Below are positions 9,010 through 17,474 of a stretch of DNA of 56,518 bases, piece after piece. How positions within the stretch are numbered: position 1 is the stretch's first letter; the number at the start of each line of letters is the position of its first letter. The stretch covers positions 1 to 56,518 of the forward strand of contig JAJTHL010000002.1 in NCBI GenBank assembly GCA_021298595.1, in the 5' to 3' direction. Made by a program: the position numbers and the translations under genes. The stretch comes from Alphaproteobacteria bacterium. Its GTDB lineage: Bacteria; Pseudomonadota; Alphaproteobacteria; Caedimonadales; UBA1908. The notes under the pieces were generated by a model. The model worked only from the letters and a program-made list of their open reading frames with translations, was not told the DNA's origin and did not search any database.

Positions 9010-9768
9010 GTGCCACAGCCAGATGAGTGGGATGACTTTGTCCCCCTCGAGATGATCACGACCCTAAGCGCTGCAAAGCTTGTGTCCTTTGCAGGCGTAA
9101 GATCATCTGAGAAAATCCTAGACGTGGGTGCTGGGACGGGGGTCGTCGCCATTACCGCGGCAAGGGCTGGAACTTACGTCAGCGCCCTTGATTTGAACCA
9201 AAGCCTATGCAGGCGAATGCAACAAAATGTGAAACTCTCTGATGTCACTGTGGAAATCGTTACAGAAAATGCCTTGGCAATCCCCTACCCTGATCATCAT
9301 TTTGATGTTGTCCTCAGCCAATTTGGACATATGTTCGCGCCTGATCCTGGCCAAGTCACCCATGAGATGCTCCGGGTTCTTCGCCCCGGAGGGCGCATTG
9401 TATTTTCCACTTGGCCGCCTCAGCATTATGTAGGAAAACTTTTTGATTTGGTGGAGAAATACCTGCCTAAGTCTGCAGAGCACACTCTCTCGGCTTGGGG
9501 AAACCCTTCTTATATCCAAGAAATGTTTGGCAATAGGGTAGAACCCTTTACCTTCAAAGAGGAGGTGATGCTTTTTCCAGCATTGAGTCTTGGGCACTAC
9601 CGGCACCGTGTGGAAACAAGTCTTGCTCCTGTAAAAGCCCTTTTGCAGCACGCATCCCCAGAAGAGATCAACGCCTTTAGAAGCTCCCTAGAGACCCTTG
9701 CAGGGGCGTATTATGGATATAACCATATTCACCAAACATACCTTATGGCAAAAGCCGTCAAACGGTGA
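9010..9768 (+). CDS. Class I SAM-dependent methyltransferase
   Basis: A 252-residue Rossmann methyltransferase of the UbiE/Methyltransf_11 type. Motif I is ILDVGAGTGVVAI near residue 36, the acidic end of strand 2 is ALDLN, motif II is HFDVVLSQFGHMF, and motif III is LRVLRPGGRIVFSTW. The C-terminal 100 residues are a helical substrate cap with no clear match. The start is GTG 9010 with AAAGGGAG upstream. It is probably cotranscribed with bioY and tatD. The methylated substrate is unknown. Its last 11 bases overlap the convergent O-antigen-ligase-like gene. Confidence 0.88.
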   Translation: MPQPDEWDDFVPLEMITTLSAAKLVSFAGVRSSEKILDVGAGTGVVAITAARAGTYVSALDLNQSLCRRMQQNVKLSDVTVEIVTENALAIPYPDHHFDVVLSQFGHMFAPDPGQVTHEMLRVLRPGGRIVFSTWPPQHYVGKLFDLVEKYLPKSAEHTLSAWGNPSYIQEMFGNRVEPFTFKEEVMLFPALSLGHYRHRVETSLAPVKALLQHASPEEINAFRSSLETLAGAYYGYNHIHQTYLMAKAVKR

Positions 9769-11053
9769 TGACCCCGTAGCCGTGTTGAGGGGAGCGCTCA
9801 AAACGTCTCATTACATGTAGTAAGAGGGCTGTGACAATCATGGTCATCACCCATTTACTTTGCCAAAACCCAAACGAAATCGTCGAGATGACAAGGGCAC
9901 AAGTGAACGCACTTACCATGCTTGCGCGAAGCGACCTTGAAATGGGTAAGTGCGCGATCCAGAGAAGACCCCCACAAAACAAGAACGAGAAAAGCACCGC
10001 CCCAACAGCGCCGAGCTCAAGCCAAAGCTGCAACGCTACGTTATGGGGATGCAAAGGAATCGCCTCGTTGGCGCATCCCTCATAGGGTATCTTTCCCCCA
10101 TAGGGAAAACAGAATTTCTCTGATCCCCAAAGAAGGCCTTGCTTCAACTCAATGTCACGTGAAGACTCAAGCCCCCATCCAAGAAAAGGCTTCTCGAGCG
10201 CCCGGTGCGCCACATAGCGCCAAATCCAAAGACGGTGAATGTAGCTACCCTTTGCCGTTTGAGGCAAGATTTGTTCTACTTTCTCAGGTTGAAGATATCT
10301 AAGGGTAATTTGCGGAGACCCTACCATGCCAACAAAAACAATCGCGGAAAAAACATAAATAAACTTCTTTTGGAAGAGATAAGTAAGTGCAAAGAAAAGC
10401 GCGCCAGTCATCAGGGCCAAGGGTGAGACATGATTCTCAAAGGTCATGAAAAAAGGAATGACGCATAAGAAAATCGTGACGGCAACGCTTGAGCGCCACC
10501 GCGATATCAACCAAAGCACAGGCCACAAAATAAGGCATAGCCCCGTTATTCCGCTATTGTAGTAAAGAAGAGCGTCTGTTCTTGAGGGCGCAAAATGCCC
10601 CTTCTCTAAGAAGTAACGAAGCCCAACACCAAGGCTACTTTCAAGGGCAAGCCACAGGCTCAGGGTTCCCATACCCCAACAAAGGGCGCCCATGATCTTC
10701 TTCATATGCTCTTTAGACTGTTGCCGGAAATACAAACACAAAATCACGCCTGCGCCCAGCATACCAAGCAGTTTGATAACAAGACTAAAGACCTTTGCAA
10801 GGTCGGGTGCCCAAAAGGCGCTTGCGAGCATCCAGAGAATACACAGGCCCAAAGGAAGCGTCCATAAAAGAGATGGACGCGTCTTAAAAAGCCGACGCCT
10901 TTGCACTCCACCCAGGGCCACAAGCGCGCAGATGGTGATCCACGTGGGTAAGAAGTGGCGAAACATGACCAGCATGAGGGGCGTCAAAAAAGCAAGGCCG
11001 CACGCGATGTGTGTGGTTTTACTTGTGAGCCAAACTCGAAAAGTCTGAAACAT
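9758..11053 (-). CDS. O-antigen ligase/polymerase-like membrane protein
   Basis: A protein of about 431 residues with roughly ten hydrophobic segments. The Wzy_C signature PHNVALQLWLELGAVGAVL lies in the C-terminal third, after the large periplasmic loop with FLGWGLESS. Proteins of this group join O-antigen to lipid A core (WaaL) or polymerise repeat units; the two cannot be told apart here. ATG 11053 shares bases with the stop of the EVE gene (TAATG), so that start is chosen over the longer frame. It is the last gene of the tsaD-gpsA-EVE run. No other LPS genes are close by. Confidence 0.83.
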   Translation of the reverse strand: MFQTFRVWLTSKTTHIACGLAFLTPLMLVMFRHFLPTWITICALVALGGVQRRRLFKTRPSLLWTLPLGLCILWMLASAFWAPDLAKVFSLVIKLLGMLGAGVILCLYFRQQSKEHMKKIMGALCWGMGTLSLWLALESSLGVGLRYFLEKGHFAPSRTDALLYYNSGITGLCLILWPVLWLISRWRSSVAVTIFLCVIPFFMTFENHVSPLALMTGALFFALTYLFQKKFIYVFSAIVFVGMVGSPQITLRYLQPEKVEQILPQTAKGSYIHRLWIWRYVAHRALEKPFLGWGLESSRDIELKQGLLWGSEKFCFPYGGKIPYEGCANEAIPLHPHNVALQLWLELGAVGAVLFSFLFCGGLLWIAHLPISRSLRASMVSAFTCALVISTISFGFWQSKWVMTMIVTALLLHVMRRFERSPQHGYGVITV

Positions 11054-11466
11054 TAAATCCGTGTTTCTCCAAGGGAGGTAATCACCTCCCACGCGTCTGC
11101 TGAGATAGGCATGACAGAAAGGCGTGACTGCTTAATAAGGGGTAGATCTTGAAGGCGTGGGTCACTCTTAATGGCCTCAAGGCTAACAGGTTTTTTGAGT
11201 GCGAGAACAGCCTCCATGCGGACCATGCCAAAACGTCCAGTGGGATCCGTGGGATCTGGTTCATATTCCCCCACAACGCGCACGATGCCTACGACACTTT
11301 TTTCACTAACCGAGTGATAGAAAAAGGCAAGATCGCCGTTTTTCATGGCCTTAAGATTGTTGGATGCTTGATAATTGCGCACGCCGTCCCAGTTGGTGGT
11401 TTTAGCATCTTCTTGCATCCTCCAGGACCAACACCCGGGTTCAGTTTTTACAAGCCAATATTGCAT
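11053..11466 (-). CDS. EVE domain protein
   Basis: A 137-residue EVE-domain (PUA-like fold) protein of the bacterial thymocyte-nuclear-protein-1 type, thought to bind modified bases. Marks are the start MQYWLVKTEPGCWSW, TNWDGVRNYQASNNLKAMK, GDLAFFYHS and GIVRVV, covering the whole length. In alphaproteobacteria it is a common single-domain protein near housekeeping genes. Here it sits 17 bases after gpsA and overlaps the O-antigen-ligase-like gene by one base. The ligand is unknown. Confidence 0.92.
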   Translation of the reverse strand: MQYWLVKTEPGCWSWRMQEDAKTTNWDGVRNYQASNNLKAMKNGDLAFFYHSVSEKSVVGIVRVVGEYEPDPTDPTGRFGMVRMEAVLALKKPVSLEAIKSDPRLQDLPLIKQSRLSVMPISADAWEVITSLGETRI

Positions 11467-11483
11467 AAAAGAAATTCCATTTA

Positions 11484-12452
11484 TTATTCCTGTTTTAAAG
11501 AGCGCGCAAGAAGGCCGTCAATTTCCGTGTCAATGGTGCGCGGATCATCAAGAATGCGGCTGACTGCTTGGCTGATGGGAATCTCCACATCCAGCTGCTC
11601 AGCCAGGGCAAGAACGGCTTTTGCGGTATAGGCGCCTTCTGTCAAAGAGTCATCGGGCGTGTGGTCATCACTTCCAAGGCGGTACCCAAGGGCCATGTTG
11701 CGAGACGTTCTAGAGGTGCAGCAAAGGGCAAGATCCCCTACACCCGAGAGGCCTGCAAAGGTTTCAGCTTGAGCCCCCATGGCAACACCTAGGCGCGTCA
11801 TTTCTGCAAGCCCCCTTGTAATAAGAGCGGCGCGTCCACTTTCTCCCACGCCTCTTGCTGTCGCAATGCCGGCAGCAATGGCAATCACGTTCTTAAGAGC
11901 GCCTGAAATTTCGACACCTACCACGTCATTGGACGGGTAAAGGCGAAACTCACGACTGCTAAGAGAGCTTGCAAGCCATCTTGCCGTGGTTATTTCTTGG
12001 TGGGCAATGCAGGCAGCAGCAGGCCTTCCCGCCCCAACGTCAGCGGCAAAAGTTGGACCTGAAAGGACCGAAAATGAGTGTCCTTCTAAAGTCTCTTCAA
12101 CGATTTCTGACATCAAAAGACCTGTCTCCAGCTCGATCCCCTTTGCGCAAACAACAATGTAACTTTTTTCTTTAAAGTAATCTGCAAGGGTCGTGCTTAC
12201 GGCGCGCACAACTTGAGCCGGTACAGCTAGGAGCGTAATATCAGCAGTCGCTGCGGCTGTAAAATCATGGGTGATGTGGATGTCATCGGGGATGGAGATT
12301 CCTGGCAGGCGCGGGGCGCAACGCGCTTTGAGAAGCGTATTTGCTTCTTTCTCGTCCTGCGAAATTAAAGTAACCTGGCGTCCTGCTCGGTGGGACGCCA
12401 ACGCGAGAGCTGTACCCCAGGCACCTGCTCCTATCACGCTTACACTAGTCAT
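11484..12452 (-). CDS. gpsA: Glycerol-3-phosphate dehydrogenase [NAD(P)+]
   Basis: A protein of about 322 residues that reduces dihydroxyacetone phosphate to sn-glycerol 3-phosphate for phospholipid synthesis. The N-terminal dinucleotide site is VIGAGAWGTALA, followed by LLAVPAQ, VVCAKGIE, LSGPTFAADV, the catalytic lysine region GALKNVIAIAAG, and LSGVGDLALCCTS. The start ATG 12452 overlaps the tsaD stop as ATGA; the longer frame runs into tsaD and is rejected. The tsaD-gpsA pairing is common in alphaproteobacteria. Confidence 0.96.
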   Translation of the reverse strand: MTSVSVIGAGAWGTALALASHRAGRQVTLISQDEKEANTLLKARCAPRLPGISIPDDIHITHDFTAAATADITLLAVPAQVVRAVSTTLADYFKEKSYIVVCAKGIELETGLLMSEIVEETLEGHSFSVLSGPTFAADVGAGRPAAACIAHQEITTARWLASSLSSREFRLYPSNDVVGVEISGALKNVIAIAAGIATARGVGESGRAALITRGLAEMTRLGVAMGAQAETFAGLSGVGDLALCCTSRTSRNMALGYRLGSDDHTPDDSLTEGAYTAKAVLALAEQLDVEIPISQAVSRILDDPRTIDTEIDGLLARSLKQE

Positions 12453-13492
12453 TGTTCTCCCATAAGGTTCGTGAGGGGCCATCTGGGACGGGGGGAAAAG
12501 GCCAAAGAGTCAACAAGCCCTCTTTGTAGTTTTTCTATCCCCGTCCATGCGACCATTACAGCATTATCAGTACACAGATTCACGGGCGGTGCAATCAAAA
12601 TCATCTGAAATTTTTGTACGACTTCTTCAAAACGCTGGCGAAGGGTTAGGTTTGCTGCAACCCCGCCCGCCACCACAATGCTTGTAAAATGCACATTTTC
12701 TTGGGTCAGACGCACGAGCGCATTTTCAAGGCGAGAGGCCAAAATATCCGCCACTGCCCTTTGAAAGCTTGCGGCTAAATTGGCTTTGTCTTTTTTAGTC
12801 GGAGTATCTAACAGATCATACTGGCGTCTAACAGCTGTTTTAAGGCCTGACAAAGAAAACGTGCACCCAAAAAGGCTTTTGTCTTTCCCTAGAAGTGGCC
12901 GCGGCAAGGAAAAGGCTTCGGGATCCCCTTCCCTTGCAAGGCGCTCAAGAGCTGGACCACCCGGATACCCGAAGCCCAGGATGCGGGCAGTTTTATCAAA
13001 AGCCTCCCCAACGGCGTCGTCAAGGGTTGTCCCTAAAAGCTCAAACTGTTGAACGTCTTTGACAAGAAGAAGCTGTGTGTGTCCGCCTGATACCAAAAGC
13101 AGCAAGTACGGAAAGGCGATGTCGTGGGTTAGGCGGACCGTCAGACCGTGGGCGGCCAAATGATTGACAGCCAAGAAAGGTTTACCATAAAGGGCTGAAA
13201 GAGTTTTCCCGGTTAAAGCGCCCACCATCACCCCGCCAATCAGGCCAGGACCACACGTGGCAGCAATCCCGTCAAGGGCGTCGTAAGTGATGCCCGCGTC
13301 TGTCACCGCTTGCGCTAGAAGGTCAGGCAAAATCTCGAGATGCGCGCGCGCCGCCACCTCTGGCACGACGCCCTTGTACGCTTTGTGCTGGGCGCTTTGC
13401 GTGTAAAGAACGTGGGATAGGATAGTTTTATCATCCCTTAACACCGCTACCGCTGTTTCATCACAGCTTGTTTCAATTCCTAGAACGATCAT
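12449..13492 (-). CDS. tsaD: tRNA N6-threonylcarbamoyladenosine transferase TsaD
   Basis: A 347-residue ASKHA-fold protein that transfers the threonylcarbamoyl group from TC-AMP to A37 of ANN-decoding tRNAs, with TsaB/TsaE. The start MIVLGIETSCDETAVAVL is diagnostic. The metal-binding pair is in VNHLAAHGLTV, and LLLVSGGHTQLLLV, GEAFDKTAR, GGPALE and VAGGVAANLTLR follow in order. Length is normal. It heads the minus-strand run and diverges from hemC with 77 bases between. Confidence 0.97.
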   Translation of the reverse strand: MIVLGIETSCDETAVAVLRDDKTILSHVLYTQSAQHKAYKGVVPEVAARAHLEILPDLLAQAVTDAGITYDALDGIAATCGPGLIGGVMVGALTGKTLSALYGKPFLAVNHLAAHGLTVRLTHDIAFPYLLLLVSGGHTQLLLVKDVQQFELLGTTLDDAVGEAFDKTARILGFGYPGGPALERLAREGDPEAFSLPRPLLGKDKSLFGCTFSLSGLKTAVRRQYDLLDTPTKKDKANLAASFQRAVADILASRLENALVRLTQENVHFTSIVVAGGVAANLTLRQRFEEVVQKFQMILIAPPVNLCTDNAVMVAWTGIEKLQRGLVDSLAFSPRPRWPLTNLMGEQ

Positions 13493-13569
13493 CGTGTTAT
13501 TAAGTTTAAATTCATGTATGCTTGGGAGTTAAGTGTTGGCAGGTTAGAAAAACTTATACACCGTTCGTC

Positions 13570-14484
13570 ATGACAAGAGTACTAAAAATTGGCACAAGAG
13601 CAAGTCCCCTTGCCCAGGCTCAGGCAAAACACGTACAAGCCCTTCTCAAAACCCATGGTCAAGAGAGTGAGCTTGTGCTCATCACCACCAGTGGGGACCG
13701 CATCCAGGATCGCTATCTTTCAGAAGTAGGCGGCAAAGCCCTTTTTACAAAAGAGATCGAGCGCGCCCTTCTTGAAGGTGAGGCTGACCTTGCAGTTCAT
13801 AGCATCAAAGATGTCGAGACCGTCAGGCCAAAGGGCATTATACTTGCCAGCATTTTGGCTCGTCATGACCCCCGTGACGCCTTGATCACGCGGGAGGATT
13901 ACACGTTGAAAACCCTGCCAGAAGGGGCAACTTTGGGCACTGCGTCCGCTAGGCGCGCGGCTCAACTGAAGGAACTGCGCGATGACCTTAATATTGTCAT
14001 GCTGCGAGGGAATGTTGGCACGCGCCTTCAAAAACTTCAAGACGGCGACGTTGATGCCACGTTCCTTGCCCTTGCAGGGCTTGAGCGACTGGGAATCCAA
14101 CCATCACACCTGCAACCCCTCGCGCCAGAGCACATGGTTCCCAGTGCGGGCCAAGGCGCGCTGGGCCTTGAGTGTCTTGAAAATGATCCTGATCTTGTCG
14201 CCCTTCTTCAAAGCCTTGAAGACCCTAAAAGCCGTCAGTGCGTGGAGCTAGAGCGTCTTTTTCTTCACCTGGTCGGAGGGGATTGTCACACGCCGGTCGG
14301 CATCTACGTCAAGCCTCAAGAGGGTGCTGACCTTCTTGAAACGTGGATTTTTGTGGGCAATGCCGCCCAGGATGCCTCCCTTCGCTTTTATGAGGCGTCC
14401 CCTTACGAAATGATGAGAACACAGATTCTTAACTGGGCAAAGGACGTCAAAGCGTGGCTAAAAAAATACCCTTCCATGTGCTAA
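13570..14484 (+). CDS. hemC: Hydroxymethylbilane synthase
   Basis: A protein of about 304 residues that joins four porphobilinogen units into hydroxymethylbilane. Visible are LKIGTRASPLAQAQA, ITTSGDRI, GGKALFTKEIE, the catalytic aspartate in VHSIKDVE, GTASARRAAQL and the dipyrromethane-cofactor cysteine in GGDCHTPVG. ATG 13570 matches the usual N-terminus. The longer frame from TTG 13522 adds 16 unlikely residues. No good Shine-Dalgarno precedes the ATG, so translation may rely on a leaderless or weak site. It is the first gene of the heme/mitofilin operon and overlaps hemD by 31 bases. Confidence 0.95.
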   Translation: MTRVLKIGTRASPLAQAQAKHVQALLKTHGQESELVLITTSGDRIQDRYLSEVGGKALFTKEIERALLEGEADLAVHSIKDVETVRPKGIILASILARHDPRDALITREDYTLKTLPEGATLGTASARRAAQLKELRDDLNIVMLRGNVGTRLQKLQDGDVDATFLALAGLERLGIQPSHLQPLAPEHMVPSAGQGALGLECLENDPDLVALLQSLEDPKSRQCVELERLFLHLVGGDCHTPVGIYVKPQEGADLLETWIFVGNAAQDASLRFYEASPYEMMRTQILNWAKDVKAWLKKYPSMC

Positions 14485-15167
14485 TCACGCGCCCCCTAGA
14501 AGAGGCCGCCCCCCTGGCCGAAGCCTTGAAGGACCAAGGGCACCGCGTGATTGTGAACCCCCTTCTGACCCTTGAGGCGTGCCCCTTGCCTGTTTTTTCG
14601 AGCTTGCCTAAAGCATGGATCCTCACAAGTAAACAAGCTTTGGACGCGCTCACCCGTCTTGATCCCGAGCGCGCGCGCCCCGTTTTTGCGGTGGGTGCTG
14701 TTACGACGGGGGCCTGCCAAGCGGCGGGATTTGAAACCTTTGAGGGGGGCGGTGACGGCGCGCGGCTAGTTGACTTCATTATCAGTCATAATCTTCCAGG
14801 CAGTGCGCCCTACGTTCATCTTTCTGGCGAGGATATCCGTGTTGATGTGGTAAAGGTGCTCCAAAACGAGGGGATTGCGGGCGTGCGCGCTGTGGTTTAC
14901 CGAGCACGGGAGAATCCTGTGATCACGCCGGCTCTTGAATCGGCGTTTATCCATCAAACCCTGACCCACGCCCCCTTTTATTCCTTGCGCACCGCCCAAA
15001 TTTTTATAGGCCTTTTAAAAGACATGCCTCTTTTTACCGTGAAAGAGGTTTGTCTTTTGGCCTTAAGCAAGGCTATTCTAGAGGAACTTTCTTGTTTTGA
15101 GTGGCGCGACTGTCAGGTGACCCGCGATCCCCTTGGTTGGTTATGTGAAGAAGGACAAAAAAAATGA
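14454..15167 (+). CDS. hemD: Uroporphyrinogen-III synthase
   Basis: A 237-residue two-lobed enzyme that cyclises hydroxymethylbilane with inversion of ring D. The family is weakly conserved. The N-terminal VLITRPLEEAAPLAEALKDQ, the LTSKQALDAL segment, AVGAVTTGACQAAGF and the LHLSGEDIR-like VHLSGEDIRVD stretch fit it. It starts at GTG 14454, with AAGGA about 10 bases before, inside hemC. Its stop overlaps the next start as ATGA. Position between hemC and the mitofilin-like gene strongly supports the call. Confidence 0.92.
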   Translation: MAKKIPFHVLITRPLEEAAPLAEALKDQGHRVIVNPLLTLEACPLPVFSSLPKAWILTSKQALDALTRLDPERARPVFAVGAVTTGACQAAGFETFEGGGDGARLVDFIISHNLPGSAPYVHLSGEDIRVDVVKVLQNEGIAGVRAVVYRARENPVITPALESAFIHQTLTHAPFYSLRTAQIFIGLLKDMPLFTVKEVCLLALSKAILEELSCFEWRDCQVTRDPLGWLCEEGQKK

Positions 15168-16096
15168 ACGAAACATCCCATCCTGCAACGTCCCAAGAGG
15201 ACGCAAAGACGCCAGACGCGCCGTCCGTGCCAAAGCAACTCCTTTCATCGTTTTTGTGCCAAAAACAGTGGCTGTTTTTAGGGGCTGCCATGGTGGTGGT
15301 GGGCAGCTGGCCAGGGTGGCTTCCCTTCTTTTTTCCTGACGCCACGCAAAAATACCTGTCAGGACTTTTAAGCCCCTCCATTGCTACCGTCAAAACCAAT
15401 GACCAAGCCCTTTCCCACGAAATTACCGAGTTGAGGCAAGAAATAGACGCCGCGCGCGCCCAAGCCAGTGCCAGGGCGCCCGACGCCCTTGAGAAGAAAA
15501 TTGATACGCTTTTGAAAATCATGATCCAAACCACCGCGTGGCAGGGCCTTACAAGCCATTTAGAGCAAGGAACCCCCTACGCCGACGAGCTAGCTTTGCT
15601 TTCACGTGTGGCAACCCCCGAACAAAAAGCAGATTTGGATCTGCTTGCCCCCTACGCGGCTTTGGGCGTGCCAAACGAGGCAACCTTGATCAAGGAATTA
15701 ACGCGCTATCTCGAGACAGAGCGAGCGAATATCCAAGCCCCGTCGCCCGATACGAATGAAAATCAAATCACGCGCTTTTTTAAGGACTCTTGGACGTCGC
15801 TTAAGAACCTTGTGAAAATCTCAAAAGAAGGAGATCCCCGTTTTGGAGAAACCCTTTCTTTGGACGCTGCCCTTTCTTTGCTGCGCCAAGGAAAGTTGTC
15901 CGAAAGTGTGACCCTGATTACGACCTCCCTTGAAAAGCAAAAAATCACGGATTTGCCGCCGGTTCTTGCCGCCTGGCTCTCGCATGCCAAGGCACGCCTT
16001 GAGATCACGCCGATTCTTAGTCGCTTAAAAGGCTACACGTCCGCCACAAAGGATCTTCTATCCCTCATGCCAGCAGGAGCTCCCCATGTGGCGTAA
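15164..16096 (+). CDS. Mitofilin (Mic60)-like inner membrane protein
   Basis: A 310-residue protein with a short Pro-rich cytoplasmic start, one transmembrane helix at about residues 37-57 (WLFLGAAMVVVGSWPGWLPF), a coiled coil at about 75-120 (ITELRQEIDAARAQ), and a helical C-terminal domain. This is the layout of the bacterial homologue of Mic60/mitofilin, which in alphaproteobacteria lies within the heme operon next to hemD and a hemY-like gene and shapes intracytoplasmic membranes or contacts the outer membrane. It is shorter than many family members, mostly in the coiled coil. Neighbours overlap it by 4 bases (hemD) and 11 bases (hemY-like). Similarity by sequence alone is faint; the call leans on layout and gene order. 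Confidence 0.8.
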   Translation: MNETSHPATSQEDAKTPDAPSVPKQLLSSFLCQKQWLFLGAAMVVVGSWPGWLPFFFPDATQKYLSGLLSPSIATVKTNDQALSHEITELRQEIDAARAQASARAPDALEKKIDTLLKIMIQTTAWQGLTSHLEQGTPYADELALLSRVATPEQKADLDLLAPYAALGVPNEATLIKELTRYLETERANIQAPSPDTNENQITRFFKDSWTSLKNLVKISKEGDPRFGETLSLDAALSLLRQGKLSESVTLITTSLEKQKITDLPPVLAAWLSHAKARLEITPILSRLKGYTSATKDLLSLMPAGAPHVA

Positions 16097-17276
16097 ACTC
16101 TTTATTCTTGTTCAACTTTTGCTCTTAGGCCTTCTTGCCTTTTGGCTTTTGAAAAATCCTGGGCAGATGACCGTCCACTGGTTTGGCATGCGCTTTGATA
16201 TGGAGGTCTCGACCTTTGTCCTTGCGGCCCTCATGGCCCTTGCCATTGTGGGGATTGCGTACGCCATTCTAAAAAAACTCTTTAACCTACCATCACGTCT
16301 GTTTCAAAGATATGCGGCTTCCAACGAAACGAAATCCCTTGAAGCCCTTTACAATGCGTTTGAAGCCTATTTTGCGGCTGACTACACCCTGTGCCTCGAC
16401 CGTTTGAAGGACGTGACATCCCTCGTCAAAGAAAAGGATCTGTGCACCCTCCTTGAGGCGTACTGCCATCTACAGCTAGGCAATTTCCGGCGCGCAGAGC
16501 ATGCCTTTTACGGCCTTGCCCAAGAAGAGCGCACGGCGGCGGCGGGGTTTATGGGACTTTTACAAAACGCCAAGCGCACGGGGGATACGGCAAAAGTCTG
16601 GCAATACGCCAAAGAACTTTCTGATATGGCTACCCCCCATAAGGGGTTACTCTTTTGCCTTTACGAAGGAGGGCTTGCCGAAAAAGCTTGGGACGCAGCC
16701 CAGCGCGCCGTTCTCGAGCTCGAGCGCCGCAACCTCATCACACCAGTCCAAGGCAAATCCATGAAAGCAAAGCTTCTTTACGCCCGCGCCGAAGAAGCAA
16801 ACGCCAGCACCGACAAAAGAGAAGCCCTTTACTTGGCCGAGCAAAGCACGGACCTCGAGCTCACCCTTGACGGCGTTCGGCTATTGGTCCCACTCCTTCT
16901 GAGTCAAGATCATCCCAAGCGTGCCAAACGCGTTTTGAAGGCGTTCTTGGCGCAGGAGTTTGATCCGCTTCTTTTTACGGAACTTGCGCGTCTTGAAGAT
17001 CTCAAAACGCCGACCCAGCGCTTTGGTTTGCTTGAAGAGCTGGTTATGACCTCATCCACGCCTTCAAAATCCCAACTCCAAGCCCTTCTTCAAGAGGCCC
17101 TCGAGTCCCACCTGTGGGGCAAGGTCAAGCAATACTTAGGGCTTTATCTAAAAATCTACGGTGAAGACGGTGCTTACCTTGATTATTCAGCGCGCCTTTT
17201 AACCTTGGAACAAGGGGATCTAAAAGGCGCACTTGCACTCTATCAAAAGGCAATGTCTCTCACTGCACCCGTCTAG
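16086..17276 (+). CDS. hemY: HemY-like inner membrane TPR protein
   Basis: A 396-residue protein with two N-terminal transmembrane helices (residues 4-20 and about 40-62) around a short loop with the motif GQMTVHWFGMRFDM. This is the HemY_N domain. A long all-helical, TPR-like region follows (LLEAYCHLQLGNFRRAEHAF, TAAAGFMGLLQNAKRTGDT). Despite its name this family is not protoporphyrinogen oxidase; its exact role is unsettled, and it usually ends the heme operon. It overlaps the mitofilin-like gene by 11 bases and is followed by a terminator. Confidence 0.9.
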   Translation: MWRKLFILVQLLLLGLLAFWLLKNPGQMTVHWFGMRFDMEVSTFVLAALMALAIVGIAYAILKKLFNLPSRLFQRYAASNETKSLEALYNAFEAYFAADYTLCLDRLKDVTSLVKEKDLCTLLEAYCHLQLGNFRRAEHAFYGLAQEERTAAAGFMGLLQNAKRTGDTAKVWQYAKELSDMATPHKGLLFCLYEGGLAEKAWDAAQRAVLELERRNLITPVQGKSMKAKLLYARAEEANASTDKREALYLAEQSTDLELTLDGVRLLVPLLLSQDHPKRAKRVLKAFLAQEFDPLLFTELARLEDLKTPTQRFGLLEELVMTSSTPSKSQLQALLQEALESHLWGKVKQYLGLYLKIYGEDGAYLDYSARLLTLEQGDLKGALALYQKAMSLTAPV

Positions 17277-17303
17277 AAAAACACGTGATCCCTCTGAGAA
17301 GGA

Positions 17304-17340
17304 AAAAGAGGCAGCCTTATGGCAAGGCCTCTTTTCTTTT
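17304..17340 (+). terminator. Terminator of the hem operon
   Basis: AAAAGAGGC and GCCTCTTTT pair across a 14-base loop and are followed by CTTTT. It lies 28 bases after the hemY-like stop. Confidence 0.85.
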
Positions 17341-17387
17341 GAGGATTCCTAAGTGCTTGGAAGTCTATAAATAGATTCTTTGCAGTG

Positions 17388-17407
17388 TTTGTCCATCAAT
17401 AGACAAA
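17388..17407 (+). promoter_or_regulatory. Inverted repeat ahead of glyA
   Basis: TTTGTC and GACAAA form a perfect 6-base inverted repeat with an 8-base centre, 68 bases ahead of the glyA start. It could be an operator or chance. No known riboswitch fold was recognised in the 17341-17474 leader. Confidence 0.3.
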
Positions 17408-17474
17408 TCACCCCCTAGCGGACTTCATCATAGTCTGATAGGCTCGGGGCCATATCATCCCAGGAGAATCGCCC

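Noticed and set aside
17341-17474. Possible riboswitch ahead of glyA
   Set aside because: I looked for SAM-, glycine- or folate-type conserved cores and saw none; only a short inverted repeat is supported.
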